The position numbers were made by a program, and so were the translations under genes. From CAVPLM01 sp964497095 (GTDB taxonomy: Bacteria; Actinomycetota; Thermoleophilia; RBG-16-64-13), in the NCBI GenBank assembly GCA_964497095.1, contig CAZCCL010000066.1:1-14345 (forward strand): a DNA stretch of 14,345 nucleotides, written 5' to 3'. This document shows positions 1 to 7,432 of this stretch, piece after piece; positions within the stretch are counted from its first letter, which is position 1; every line of letters starts with the position of its first letter. Below the pieces are notes generated by a model. That model searched no databases. It was not told where the DNA came from and saw nothing but the letters and a program-made list of their open reading frames with translations.

Positions 1-28
1 TTTGACGAGCGTCCCGTATTGCCCGGTC

Positions 29-2101
29 CTAGTCCCCACGCACCCATCTGTAGGTGCCGGAATCTCCAAAAGCATAGGGTGTGCCATTGGGGGTGGGGTC
101 GATCGCGAGGGTCAAGGAGCCACTCGGCAGACCTTCAAAGACACTCATCCAAGTGACTCCCCCGTCCGTCGAGCGAAAGACGCCCAGGTCCAGGCTAGCC
201 GGATCGACCGACTGCTCAACAACGGCGTAGAGTGTCTGCGGAGACTGGGGATCGAAGAGTAACTGCCTGATCGGGCCGGCGAGACTCCCAAGATCGACCT
301 TCTCCCAGGTAGCCCCTCCATCAAGCGAGCGTGAAACCACAGACGGCTGGGCATACTCGACGGTGTAGATACCGGCCGGATCGCTGGCGTCCAGCGCGAT
401 GTAAAACGTGGATGCGGGTCTCTCGGGTATGATCGTAGTCCAGGTAGCGCCTTTATCGGTTGATTTGACTACAGCGTAGAGGTGGCCGACGTCAGGTCCG
501 CCCAATGTCCAGGTAGTTGCGTACATGACGGAGGCATCGTTAGGGTCGGGCTCAACCGAATACCCGTCGAAAGAGTAGCCGGTTTGCGGAAGCACAATTG
601 TCCAGGTTTTCCCACCGTCGGTGGATCTCAGTGTGTTGTCATCTTTGACGGCAAAAAGGGTGTTGGGGTCATCAGCCGCAACCAATGCAAGTTGGCTAGT
701 CATGTTGAAGGGTTTGGAGTCCTTAGGAACCAAGCCCTCACCGCCTAGACTGCTCCAGGTCTCTCCGGCGTCATCTGTGCGAAACAGACCATCCGAGGTC
801 CAGGCGTAAAGGGTCGATGTGGCTGACGGAGCCATGACCAGGGAGCACAGACGGTTCCCCTCCTCCATGTAGCCGACAGGCAAGATCATGTCCCAGGTGG
901 CTCCCCCGTCCTCGGACTTGAAGACCCCTTCCTTCGCTGCCACATAGAGGGTCGAGGGAGCATTCGTATCGACGATGAGTTTTCCCCCCACTAAGCTTCC
1001 GGGAAGTCCTCTGCTTGCCTTCGTCCAGGTTTCTCCGACGTCCGTGGACTTACACACCCCGGCATCGGTCCCCGCGTATATGATTGAGGGATCTTCGGGA
1101 TCGGCAGCGACGGCCGTGGAACCCACCCACCCTATGACTCGACCATCAGCGTCTAGGAGGTTCCTCCCACCAAACTCGCTCAGGGCGGGGTTGGGGGAGT
1201 TGATTGTTGATTCCAGTTGATCCTGCTCTTCTTGGTCCAACTTAGTCCAGCTCTCGCCCCTGTCGGAGGATCCCCAGTAGTTCAAGCGAATGACCGTTTT
1301 GTCCGGTGCCTCCTTCGACCTGCTTGATATTCCCAGGTAGACGGTGGCCGGGTTGGTGCCCTTATCAAAGAGAAAGACCTCAAGCGAAGCTCCCCAACTC
1401 CCGGTTTGGGCGTACTCTTCCCGAGCTGCGAGAACTACATCGGTCCCGCTTAGATCCCGCCAGGTGCTGCCGCCGTCGTCTGACCGCATCATCTTGATAG
1501 GCTCCGGGAAGACGGGCGCCACCCAGAGGGCATAGATGGTGGAAGGCGAGGTGGGATCAATACCGACATAGTAGCTGCCTGACCCCAGCGAGAGGATCTG
1601 CGCCCAGCTTCCGGCCGCATCCGTGGACCTAAACAGTCCTTCTTGCGTTCCGGCGTAGAGAACAGATGTATTGCTGGGGTCGAGGGCCAAGGACCACACC
1701 TCTCCCCCCTCTTCGCTCACCGGTAGGCGTTCCCAGTGCTCACCCTGTACACTGGTCGCCGTCGGCGTGGTCTGGCCGGTAGTCGTGGGGCTGAGGGTGC
1801 CGGTGGCCTGGCCGCTAGTTGCTGGGCCGAGGGTGTCGTCGGTAATGACGAGAATGGGTTGGTCTTTGCCTAGGTACTTGGCGGCCTCAAGGCTGCCGAT
1901 GGCTACGGCGGCCACCAGAACGACGGCGATGATGGCATAGACCGCGACGCGCAGGCCGCGCCTCCGCCTGGGCGCGGACGCCTGTTTGCGACTCCTATTC
2001 GTGTTCCTTCTCAGCTGCGCTTCAAAGGTGGCCTCATTGACTACCGGGGCACTCCGTTCGTAGGTCTCACGCAGTCGGTCATCTATTCTGGATGTGTCCA
2101 C
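29..2101 (-). CDS. Single-pass membrane protein with ten Asp-box (BNR) repeats, putative partner of the adjacent ECF sigma factor
   Basis: The product is 690 residues long. A basic cytoplasmic N-terminus (residues 1-49, ending in an RRRRG cluster) is followed by one hydrophobic helix (about 50-72), a Thr/Ser/Pro-rich linker (about 88-118) and a large extracytoplasmic region. That region has ten Asp boxes of the S-x-D-x-G-x-T-W type, near residues 159, 207, 278, 352, 396, 442, 493, 547, 592 and 644. Such boxes mark beta-propellers of the sialidase/Vps10/Ycf48 type. No sialidase catalytic arginine triad is evident, so ligand or protein binding is more likely than catalysis. The GTG start overlaps the sigma-factor TAG stop by one base (TAGTG), implying translational coupling. 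That is the usual position of an anti-sigma factor, but no zinc-finger (HxxxCxxC) anti-sigma motif is present. The anti-sigma role is inference; the propeller and topology are well supported. Confidence 0.85.
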   Translation of the reverse strand: MDTSRIDDRLRETYERSAPVVNEATFEAQLRRNTNRSRKQASAPRRRRGLRVAVYAIIAVVLVAAVAIGSLEAAKYLGKDQPILVITDDTLGPATSGQATGTLSPTTTGQTTPTATSVQGEHWERLPVSEEGGEVWSLALDPSNTSVLYAGTQEGLFRSTDAAGSWAQILSLGSGSYYVGIDPTSPSTIYALWVAPVFPEPIKMMRSDDGGSTWRDLSGTDVVLAAREEYAQTGSWGASLEVFLFDKGTNPATVYLGISSRSKEAPDKTVIRLNYWGSSDRGESWTKLDQEEQDQLESTINSPNPALSEFGGRNLLDADGRVIGWVGSTAVAADPEDPSIIYAGTDAGVCKSTDVGETWTKASRGLPGSLVGGKLIVDTNAPSTLYVAAKEGVFKSEDGGATWDMILPVGYMEEGNRLCSLVMAPSATSTLYAWTSDGLFRTDDAGETWSSLGGEGLVPKDSKPFNMTSQLALVAADDPNTLFAVKDDNTLRSTDGGKTWTIVLPQTGYSFDGYSVEPDPNDASVMYATTWTLGGPDVGHLYAVVKSTDKGATWTTIIPERPASTFYIALDASDPAGIYTVEYAQPSVVSRSLDGGATWEKVDLGSLAGPIRQLLFDPQSPQTLYAVVEQSVDPASLDLGVFRSTDGGVTWMSVFEGLPSGSLTLAIDPTPNGTPYAFGDSGTYRWVRGD

Positions 2102-2640
2102 TACTCTTCCTCCAAGGTTTTTCGCAGTGCTTCTCGGGCCTTGTGGAGATGGCTGCCGACCGCGCCCTCAGAGATACCCATCGCCCTCGCGACCTCCGAA
2201 GTGGAGAAGCCACCCAGGTAGAAAAGGGCGGCTGCAGTGCGTTGGCGCTTGGGCAGCGGCCGAAGCATGCTGATGAGCCCGGGGTCAGGAGCCCAGGATT
2301 CTAATGCGTGTTCTTCAAAGCTCCCGGCGAGGTACCGAGCAAGTCGAGCGGCTCTGCTCAGGGCCCGGCGATAGTCTTTGCACCGGTTGATGGCCACCCG
2401 ATATAGCCAAGGCACGCGGTCTTTCTCTCCCAGGTGTCCCCAGTGGAGATAGAGCTGGAGGAAGGCTTCTTGAGCCGCATCTTCGGCCAGCCCCGGTTCA
2501 AGCGTGATCAGCGTGAGATTTCGTATGAGGCGGGCACCGTGAGCGCGAACGACAGCCTCGAAGTCAGCTGGCCATGCCTGCTCCTCGCCTGCTATTCGGC
2601 CCACTCGTCTATCCGGTGCTTCTATGACCTTAACCTGCAC
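2101..2640 (-). CDS. ECF-type RNA polymerase sigma factor (sigma-70 family)
   Basis: The product is 179 residues, typical for a group 4 (ECF) sigma factor. Region 2 spans about residues 27-95 and includes the conserved stretch PWLYRVAINRCKDYRR (77-92). Region 4 spans about 122-175, with a helix-turn-helix GFSTSEVARAMGISEGAVGS (144-163) that would contact the -35 element. Regions 1 and 3 are absent, as expected for ECF factors. The start is GTG at 2638-2640, with GGAGG about 10 nt upstream. The gene is translationally coupled to the downstream Asp-box membrane protein, so the two probably form one regulatory unit in which the membrane protein controls, or is controlled by, the sigma factor. 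No convincing autoregulatory promoter could be picked out upstream. Confidence 0.93.
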   Translation of the reverse strand: MQVKVIEAPDRRVGRIAGEEQAWPADFEAVVRAHGARLIRNLTLITLEPGLAEDAAQEAFLQLYLHWGHLGEKDRVPWLYRVAINRCKDYRRALSRAARLARYLAGSFEEHALESWAPDPGLISMLRPLPKRQRTAAALFYLGGFSTSEVARAMGISEGAVGSHLHKAREALRKTLEEE

Positions 2641-3065
<425 letters not shown>

Positions 3066-3122
3066 GCGGCATCTGCGCCTTGCCGGGCAGGTGCGATCAC
3101 GCGGCCGCGTCAGGCGCAACGA

Positions 3123-3136
3123 GGATTGTAGCCGAT
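3123..3136 (-). promoter_or_regulatory. Candidate -10 promoter motif for tRNA-Ser
   Basis: Read on the minus strand this is ATCGGCTACAATCC, with a -10-like TACAAT at 3125-3130. It would place the transcription start near 3118, about 53 nt before the mature tRNA 5' end. The same 14-mer occurs upstream of qorB (5176-5189), and its 11-bp core upstream of the CDF gene (8958-8968). No TTGACA-like -35 box is visible at 16-18 bp. Confidence 0.5.
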
Positions 3137-3419
3137 AAGCTGCCGGACGGGAGGTCGGCAGGGTCATCGAGGCAGCGTCCGGGAATCCTCACGTCATCTG
3201 TCTCGGCTGTGTGCCCACGGGCTAAAGTGAAGGCCGCCCCAAGACCCGCGTGTCGGCTCGGACCAAGGTTCTATTGCTAGGGGTACCGGCAGCTACTACA
3301 GTCGGAATGCTGTCCGGCGCATGGGTACGGGCTATTCGAAGGGCGGGAGAAAGTTGGCCACAGAAAGGGACGGGGAGTACAGTGGAACCGATATGGTTGC
3401 AGAATGGTTGAAGGAGATC
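3137..3419. other. Intergenic region before the first toxin-antitoxin pair
   Basis: No gene, RNA or clear inverted-repeat operator was recognised here. The promoter of the downstream antitoxin/toxin operon must lie in this stretch, but no convincing -35/-10 pair stands out. Confidence 0.4.
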
Positions 3420-3665
3420 GTGCCAACCACCCTGACGCTGAAGAATATCCCTGACGAGTTGTATGAACGGCTGAAAGCGACGGCGGCACTTCACCGTCGC
3501 AGTCTCAACAGTGAGGCGATCGTCTGCCTGGAGAGAGTGCTCATGCCGACGAGAGTGAGCGCCGAGGAGCGGATCTCGCGCGCCCGTCGGCTGAGGGTCG
3601 GCCAGAGTAGGCGAGACTTCGACCACGGCGACATCGATGCTCTGAAGAGCGAGGGACGCCCGTGA
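3420..3665 (+). CDS. FitA/VapB-type ribbon-helix-helix antitoxin
   Basis: With the start chosen here the protein has 81 residues. It begins with a beta strand (TLTLKNI, residues 4-10) followed by two helices (PDELYERLKATAALH and SLNSEAIVCLERVL), the pattern of an Arc/MetJ-like ribbon-helix-helix DNA-binding antitoxin. The C-terminal half (about 48-81) is the expected toxin-binding tail. A GTG start at 3420 was chosen because family members usually begin just before PTTLTLKNIP, and AAGGAG lies just upstream, though only 3 nt away. An ATG at 3393 would add nine residues and is the alternative. The TGA stop overlaps the GTG start of the toxin (GTGA, 3662-3665). It should neutralise the VapC and repress the shared promoter. 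Confidence 0.88.
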   Translation: MPTTLTLKNIPDELYERLKATAALHRRSLNSEAIVCLERVLMPTRVSAEERISRARRLRVGQSRRDFDHGDIDALKSEGRP

Positions 3666-4054
3666 TCGTGGTGGATTCGAACATCCTCGCCTATCTCTAC
3701 ATCGAGGGTGCGCACACCGGGGCGGTCGAAGCGCTGCTCAAGCGAGATGAGGATTGGGCGGCACCGGTCCTTTGGCGAAGTGAACTGAGAAGCATTCTGA
3801 CCGGATACCTGCGACGGGGTTACCTGACACCCGAGGAAGCGGGCGGCATCCAATGTGAAGCTGAGGACCTCATGAGCGGGGCCGAATACGACGTGGACTC
3901 AACGAGCGTGCTGAAGCTCGCATCCGAAAGCGGGTGCTCCGCCTATGGTTGCGAGTACATCGCGCTGGCGATGAAACTCGGTGTGTCTCTGGTGACGAGC
4001 GACAAAAAGGTGCTGGGAGCATTTCCAGGGATCGCTGTCCCGATCCAGCCATAG
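3662..4054 (+). CDS. VapC-type PIN-domain toxin with one conserved acidic residue changed
   Basis: The product is 130 residues, a normal VapC length. VapC toxins are Mg2+-dependent RNases that cut tRNA or rRNA and stop translation. The PIN-domain acidic residues are D5 (IVVDSN), E41 (RSEL) and D114 (TSDKK). The fourth, normally the Asp of a YDxxYxALA motif, is Gly96 here (YGCEYIALA, codon GGT rather than GAT). E98 is nearby. The GTG start overlaps the antitoxin stop by 4 nt, the classical coupled arrangement with antitoxin first. The substitution may weaken metal binding, so the toxin could be attenuated, or E98 may compensate. Family assignment is confident; activity is uncertain. Confidence 0.9.
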   Translation: MIVVDSNILAYLYIEGAHTGAVEALLKRDEDWAAPVLWRSELRSILTGYLRRGYLTPEEAGGIQCEAEDLMSGAEYDVDSTSVLKLASESGCSAYGCEYIALAMKLGVSLVTSDKKVLGAFPGIAVPIQP

Positions 4055-4199
4055 CCGTTGCTCCGCGGGAACAAGCTGCGAATCTCGCCCTCGCACGGCC
4101 TCTCACCGGGTCCCCACATACAGGCCCTTCGCGCTTTGCTTGGGCAGGAGCGCTCCGGGTCCGGCAGGAATGGACCTCGCCTAGACCCCAGCTCGGATC

Positions 4200-5054
4200 T
4201 CAGCTCAGGGCGGCTTTGAGACCCTCCTTGAGAGGAGTGGTCGGCCGGCCGATCAGCGCCGAAAGATCGCCGCTGGTGTCGGAGAGTAGTCCCGCTGCGG
4301 TGTTCTCATCCAGGGTCGCCACGAATTCGGCGGTGGGCTTCTCCAGACCCGCTTCCATCAGGATGCTGATCAAAGTCGGGCCATCGACCGGCTGATAGGT
4401 GACGGGCTTTCCTATGATCTCGCTGACGGCTGCGGCCAGCTCGTTGTAGTCCCAGGCGTAGTCACCGGAGAACTCATAGACTTTGCGCTCGTGACCCTCA
4501 CCGAGCAGCGCGGCAACCGCCCCGGCTGCGTAGTCGGCCCGGCTCGCGCTGGCCACGCGACCTTCTCCGGCCGCGGAGACGATGGTCCCCGTCTGCTTCG
4601 CGGTCTCGACCGCTTGGAGGAAGTTCTCCGTGTACCACCCATTTCGCAGGATGGTGTAGTCCAGTCCGGAGCTCGTCAGGTATTCCTCGGTCGCTTTGTG
4701 CTCGGGCGCGAGTATCAGCTTCGACGTGGTCGCCTTCGGGGCACTGGTGTAGACAACGTGCTTGACCCCCGCAGACTTGGCGGCGTCGATCGCGTTCTGG
4801 TGCTGCGGGATACGTTTGCCCACCTCGTTCGACGAGACGAGCAGCAGCTGGTCCACGCCGGCAAAGGCCGCTTCAAGAGCGGGTACGTCTTCGTACGACG
4901 CCACCCGCACCGCTATGCCTAGTTGTGCTAGATCGGCGGCTTTGGCCTCGTTGCGAACTACGGCGACGATGTCCCCGGGAGCCTGTCTTTCGAGCAGGCC
5001 TTGGATAACAAGGCGGCCAAGCTTTCCATTCGCGCCTGTCACTGCGATCTTCAT
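4200..5054 (-). CDS. qorB: QorB-like NAD(P)H:quinone oxidoreductase (NmrA/atypical SDR family)
   Basis: The product is 284 residues. It opens with the Rossmann dinucleotide motif TGANGKLG (6-13) and R34 (VVRN) in the NADP-binding position. Further marks of the QorB/NmrA family are SSNEVG (74-79), GVKHVVYTS (96-104) and LRNGWYTEN (136-144), and it ends with IGRPTTPL (268-275) as QorB proteins do. E. coli QorB reduces quinones with NADPH; the substrate here is inferred from family. The ATG at 5054 is preceded by AGGGAGAG, and a longer reading to 5147 has no family support. It stands alone between two toxin-antitoxin modules, with its own promoter-like motif at 5176-5189 and a palindromic leader. 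It could also be another NmrA-like reductase. Confidence 0.88.
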   Translation of the reverse strand: MKIAVTGANGKLGRLVIQGLLERQAPGDIVAVVRNEAKAADLAQLGIAVRVASYEDVPALEAAFAGVDQLLLVSSNEVGKRIPQHQNAIDAAKSAGVKHVVYTSAPKATTSKLILAPEHKATEEYLTSSGLDYTILRNGWYTENFLQAVETAKQTGTIVSAAGEGRVASASRADYAAGAVAALLGEGHERKVYEFSGDYAWDYNELAAAVSEIIGKPVTYQPVDGPTLISILMEAGLEKPTAEFVATLDENTAAGLLSDTSGDLSALIGRPTTPLKEGLKAALS

Positions 5055-5084
5055 GTTCTCTCCCTCTTCCGGATTCTCGAGACC

Positions 5085-5100
5085 GCCGGCCCGGGCCGGC
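5085..5100. promoter_or_regulatory. 16-bp perfect palindrome in the qorB leader
   Basis: GCCGGCCCGGGCCGGC is fully self-complementary. It lies about 30 nt upstream of the qorB start codon and downstream of the putative promoter at 5176-5189, inside the predicted 5' untranslated region. It could be a repressor site for a dimeric regulator or an RNA/DNA cruciform. GC-rich chance palindromes are also possible. Confidence 0.35.
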
Positions 5101-5175
5101 CTTGCCGGCTTGCCGCACATCACGCTTCGCGCGCAGGATCGGCACATGGGGCATGACCAACGCTGTGCCCAACCC

Positions 5176-5189
5176 GGATTGTAGCCGAT
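5176..5189 (-). promoter_or_regulatory. Candidate -10 promoter motif for qorB
   Basis: On the minus strand this reads ATCGGCTACAATCC, with TACAAT at 5178-5183. It is identical over 14 bases to the motif upstream of tRNA-Ser. It would start transcription near 5171 and give a leader of about 117 nt. No consensus -35 box is visible. Confidence 0.5.
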
Positions 5190-5269
5190 TGCGTGGTTGG
5201 CATAGGGGGCTCGGTGGCCGAGATGTCATTCTGAGACGAGCTATTAGGCGGGATCGCCCGCGGGAGGTC

Positions 5270-5689
5270 CTACGCCGTGAATGGATCGACGACCTTCAGG
5301 TCATCTATGTCCGCGAAATCACTCGTGTTGCGCGTGGCGAGGAGGAATCCACCCGAGAGGGCGATGGCGGCGATCTGAGCATCCTCGACTCCGATGGGGC
5401 GCCCGGAACGGACTCTGCTCGCGACCAGATTCGCGTAGCGAGAAGCGGCCCGCTCATCGAAGGCCAGGCAGCGTCCGCGGAATTCCGCGAACATCCGCAG
5501 CGCTGCCGCCTGAAGGCCCTGCTTCCGTCGGCCTTCAGGAAGCAGGGCGATGCCGAGCTCGATGTCGACGCGCGTCACCGCAGAGATATGCAGATGATGC
5601 TGGGGCTGGGCGTCGACCCACGCCAGCGCTGACGGATGTGGCTCCCGCCGCATGAGCTCGGAGAGCACGTTCGTGTCGAGAAGGATCAC
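5270..5689 (-). CDS. fitB: FitB/VapC-type PIN-domain toxin
   Basis: The product is 139 residues and resembles FitB of the FitAB system and related VapC ribonucleases. All the acidic PIN positions are present: D5 (LLDTN), E44 (RVDIELG), D103 (GVEDAQIAA) and D124 (NTSDF). The conserved segments LLPEGRRK and LLATRNTSDF support an intact metal site. The GTG start overlaps the antitoxin TGA by 4 nt (5686-5689), the same coupling as in the first VapC module. It should be an endoribonuclease held inactive by the upstream FitA-like protein. The target RNA cannot be read from the sequence. Confidence 0.93.
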   Translation of the reverse strand: MILLDTNVLSELMRREPHPSALAWVDAQPQHHLHISAVTRVDIELGIALLPEGRRKQGLQAAALRMFAEFRGRCLAFDERAASRYANLVASRVRSGRPIGVEDAQIAAIALSGGFLLATRNTSDFADIDDLKVVDPFTA

Positions 5690-5943
5690 GCTTGGCCTTC
5701 TGAAAGATCGGGGGCCGGCCGGGGGGCGGAATGGGCGGGTATCTCGAGGTCGAAGGCGTTTGCTTCGAGAAAGAACCCGTGCACGCGGCTACCCAGGCCG
5801 CTGGCATCGACGTCGGGGGTCATGAGGGCGGCACGCAGGATCCGGCGGGCGGCTTCCTCCATCGAGTACCCTTTCCGGGCTGCTTCCAGCCGCAGTCTGC
5901 TCTTGAGATCCTCGTCCAGGCCGCGGATCGTCAGGCTGGCCAT
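5686..5943 (-). CDS. fitA: FitA-like ribbon-helix-helix antitoxin
   Basis: The product is 85 residues. The N-terminus MASLTIRGLDEDLKSRLRLE is the classic FitA beta strand and first helix. The second helix is SMEEAARRILRAAL (27-40), and the C-terminal tail (about 45-85) should insert into the toxin groove. The ATG at 5943 was chosen over an upstream in-frame ATG (5991) because AGGAGG sits 4 nt before it and the family begins there. A 14-bp palindrome lies 27 nt upstream and is the likely operator for autoregulation. It is the first gene of a two-gene operon with the PIN-domain toxin. Confidence 0.92.
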   Translation of the reverse strand: MASLTIRGLDEDLKSRLRLEAARKGYSMEEAARRILRAALMTPDVDASGLGSRVHGFFLEANAFDLEIPAHSAPRPAPDLSEGQA

Positions 5944-5970
5944 TCTGCCTCCTGCTGTAGAGTGTGAATT

Positions 5971-5984
5971 CATTGCTAGCAATG
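5971..5984. promoter_or_regulatory. Palindromic operator candidate of the FitAB-like operon
   Basis: CATTGCTAGCAATG is a perfect 14-bp palindrome, 27 nt upstream of the antitoxin ATG. A second 8-bp palindrome, TGAATTCA, overlaps it at 5965-5972. On the minus strand a TTGCTA or TTGCAT lies within this area and could serve as a -35 box, with a weak TACAGC -10 downstream. Ribbon-helix-helix antitoxins with their toxin typically bind such inverted repeats to repress their own promoter. Confidence 0.5.
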
Positions 5985-6230
5985 CAATCATTCTGGCACC
6001 GTCCTGCGGTTGGAGCCGGTAGGAATGAGGGTCAGGCTACGCTCCGCAAAGTGGCACCATCTAGAGCGAAAGGGGATGAGTGTGGCGAACGCGAGCACAA
6101 CCACGGCGCCGGATGCAGGCGGAGCTTCGGCCCCGGGGCGAATGCAGCGGGCGAGACTTCCGATGCCCTGGGCTCACGATAGGTCTATGGTCCTACATGC
6201 CAAGACGCCTCACACACTTACGCTCGTTGC

Positions 6231-6491
6231 GTGGGAGATCGGCCAATAACCTTCAGTCTCCATGCGATGGACGTACTCGAACAGCGAGGGATCCTGATCG
6301 AGTGGGTGGCGCGCGTCATCGCCAGGCCTGACCTTCTACTGCGGGATCCCGGGGATCCGGATCTCATGCATGCTTACGGTCTCATTCCAGAGCGTGGAGG
6401 TAGGGTACTTCGGGTCGTATATAATCCGGGCGTGGATTCTGATGTGGTGGTGACCGCGTTCTTCGATCGCTCCATGAAAGGGAAGCTATGA
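6231..6491 (+). CDS. DUF4258 domain protein, possible toxin-like partner
   Basis: The product is 86 residues. It shows the DUF4258 pattern: a start with FSLHAMDVLEQRGI (8-21), a helical middle, then strands ending in LRVVYNP and VVVTAFFDR. DUF4258 proteins are small, often RelE-like in predicted fold, and frequently sit beside DUF2283 proteins, as here. The GTG start at 6231 has no good Shine-Dalgarno site, so the true start is uncertain; the next Met is at residue 13. The stop overlaps the next gene as ATGA. Whether the pair is a true toxin-antitoxin system is inference. Confidence 0.75.
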   Translation: MGDRPITFSLHAMDVLEQRGILIEWVARVIARPDLLLRDPGDPDLMHAYGLIPERGGRVLRVVYNPGVDSDVVVTAFFDRSMKGKL

Positions 6492-6688
6492 GAGTGCGCT
6501 TCGAACAGGAGGCCGACGCCCTCCACGTTCGTATCGACGAGTCCCCGGTGTTCGAGTCGGAAGAGATCCGTCCGGGAGTGGTGCTCGACCTCGACCAGCG
6601 AGGCGAGGTGATCGGTCTGGAGATGCTCCGCGTGAGCCAGCGTCTGCCGACGGCTGAGCTTAAGCATATGGAGTTCGATCTGACTTGA
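6488..6688 (+). CDS. DUF2283 domain protein
   Basis: The product is 66 residues and covers the whole DUF2283 domain: EQEADALHVRI (6-16), ESEEIRPGVVLDLD (23-36) and GEVIGLEMLRVS (39-50). The ATG overlaps the DUF4258 stop by 4 nt, and AGGGA lies about 5 nt upstream. DUF2283/DUF4258 pairs recur widely, often in mobile or toxin-antitoxin-rich regions, and two such modules lie just upstream. No biochemical function is known to me; a role as antidote or regulator of the partner is inference. Confidence 0.85.
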   Translation: MRVRFEQEADALHVRIDESPVFESEEIRPGVVLDLDQRGEVIGLEMLRVSQRLPTAELKHMEFDLT

Positions 6689-6694
6689 CCCTGA

Positions 6695-6707
6695 CCGGCG
6701 AGGCCGG
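6695..6707. terminator. Weak hairpin between convergent genes
   Basis: CCGGC-GAG-GCCGG forms a 5-bp stem with a 3-nt loop between the ends of the DUF2283 gene and the convergently transcribed lipoprotein gene. There is no T tract, so terminator function is only suggested by position. Confidence 0.25.
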
Positions 6708-6723
6708 CTGCCGCCCGCCCAGG

Positions 6724-7432
6724 CTACGGCAGATACTGCTCGTCGATCTTGACCACCGTGTCACCGTCCCTCTCGATCCACCAGGGCATGTCGTGGAGGT
6801 GCATACCGTCGGCCGGGGGAGACAGGCTCCAGAAGCTTCTGAACTCCTCCCAGGTGATCGGACGTTCCATGACCCCTCCCCACGTCGAAGTGGTGATGGC
6901 CACCGAATCCGAGACCTTGAATTCCCTTCGCTGTGGATTGGTATTGCGGATGAAGTAGTCGTTGGGCACGGAGTCGCCCGGCTCGATCTCACCCGCTTCC
7001 ACGGCGGCGGCGTTGGCCTCCTCCCCGGTGAGCATCTCCGCGTAGTCGATGCGCAGGAAGTTCGTGACGCCATCGAAACGGATCTGGTCGATGTAGCCCA
7101 TGGCGCGGATGTGACCGTTGGGCAGGAGGGTCTCTGCGCTGGACAGCGCTTCGGTGGTCGTGGTTCCCGCCGGCGCGGTCGAAGTGGTGGACGTGTCGGG
7201 AGCGCTGGTCGTGGTCGTCGAGAGCGAGCTGGAGGTGACGGCCGCTGTGGAGGTCGTCGTCTCCATCGTTTCGCTGGTGGTCACCTGCTCCGTGGTGGAC
7301 GTGGCCTCATTGGAGCCGCAGCCCGCGACCCCGAGACTCACTGCCGCCCCGGTGACGATGAGGAGCGCGGTGACGAGCACCGAGCGCCGGTTCCCCGGGT
7401 CCTCGTGNNNNNNNNNNCCCCCGCCGCTTCAT
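6724..7432 (-). CDS. Secreted lipoprotein with Thr/Ser-rich linker (N-terminus interrupted by assembly gap)
   Basis: A lipoprotein signal peptide is clear: the hydrophobic LVTALLIVTGAAVSLG is followed by the lipobox VAGC. After the lipidated Cys comes a Thr/Ser-rich linker of about 50 residues, then a folded domain of about 140 residues (from GHIRAMGYIDQ to the end at EQYLP) of a type I recall from secreted proteins of Gram-positive bacteria but cannot name. The uninterrupted reading starts at GTG 7380. However, an ATG at 7432 with GGGAGG upstream overlaps the MsrB stop as ATGA, and it would supply a proper basic n-region (MKRR, then NRRS). The 10 Ns between are one base off frame, so the true gap is probably 9 or 12 bases. 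The function is unknown; it would be anchored outside the membrane. Confidence 0.8.
7408..7417. other. Assembly gap (10 Ns)
   Basis: Ten unknown bases interrupt the start of the lipoprotein gene. The reading frame on both sides only joins if the real length differs from 10, for example 9 or 12, so this is a placeholder and not a measured distance. Confidence 0.99.

Noticed and set aside
1..28. A possible gene fragment at the left edge
   Set aside because: Only 28 bases lie beyond the Asp-box protein stop, too few to support any call.
3222..3626. Minus-strand frames opposite the RHH antitoxin
   Set aside because: They lack family features, and the plus strand has a coherent antitoxin/toxin pair with a stop/start overlap.
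6420..6425. Perfect TATAAT inside the DUF4258 gene
   Set aside because: It encodes part of the conserved VVYNPG segment and has no -35 box at 16-18 bp, so it is probably coincidental.
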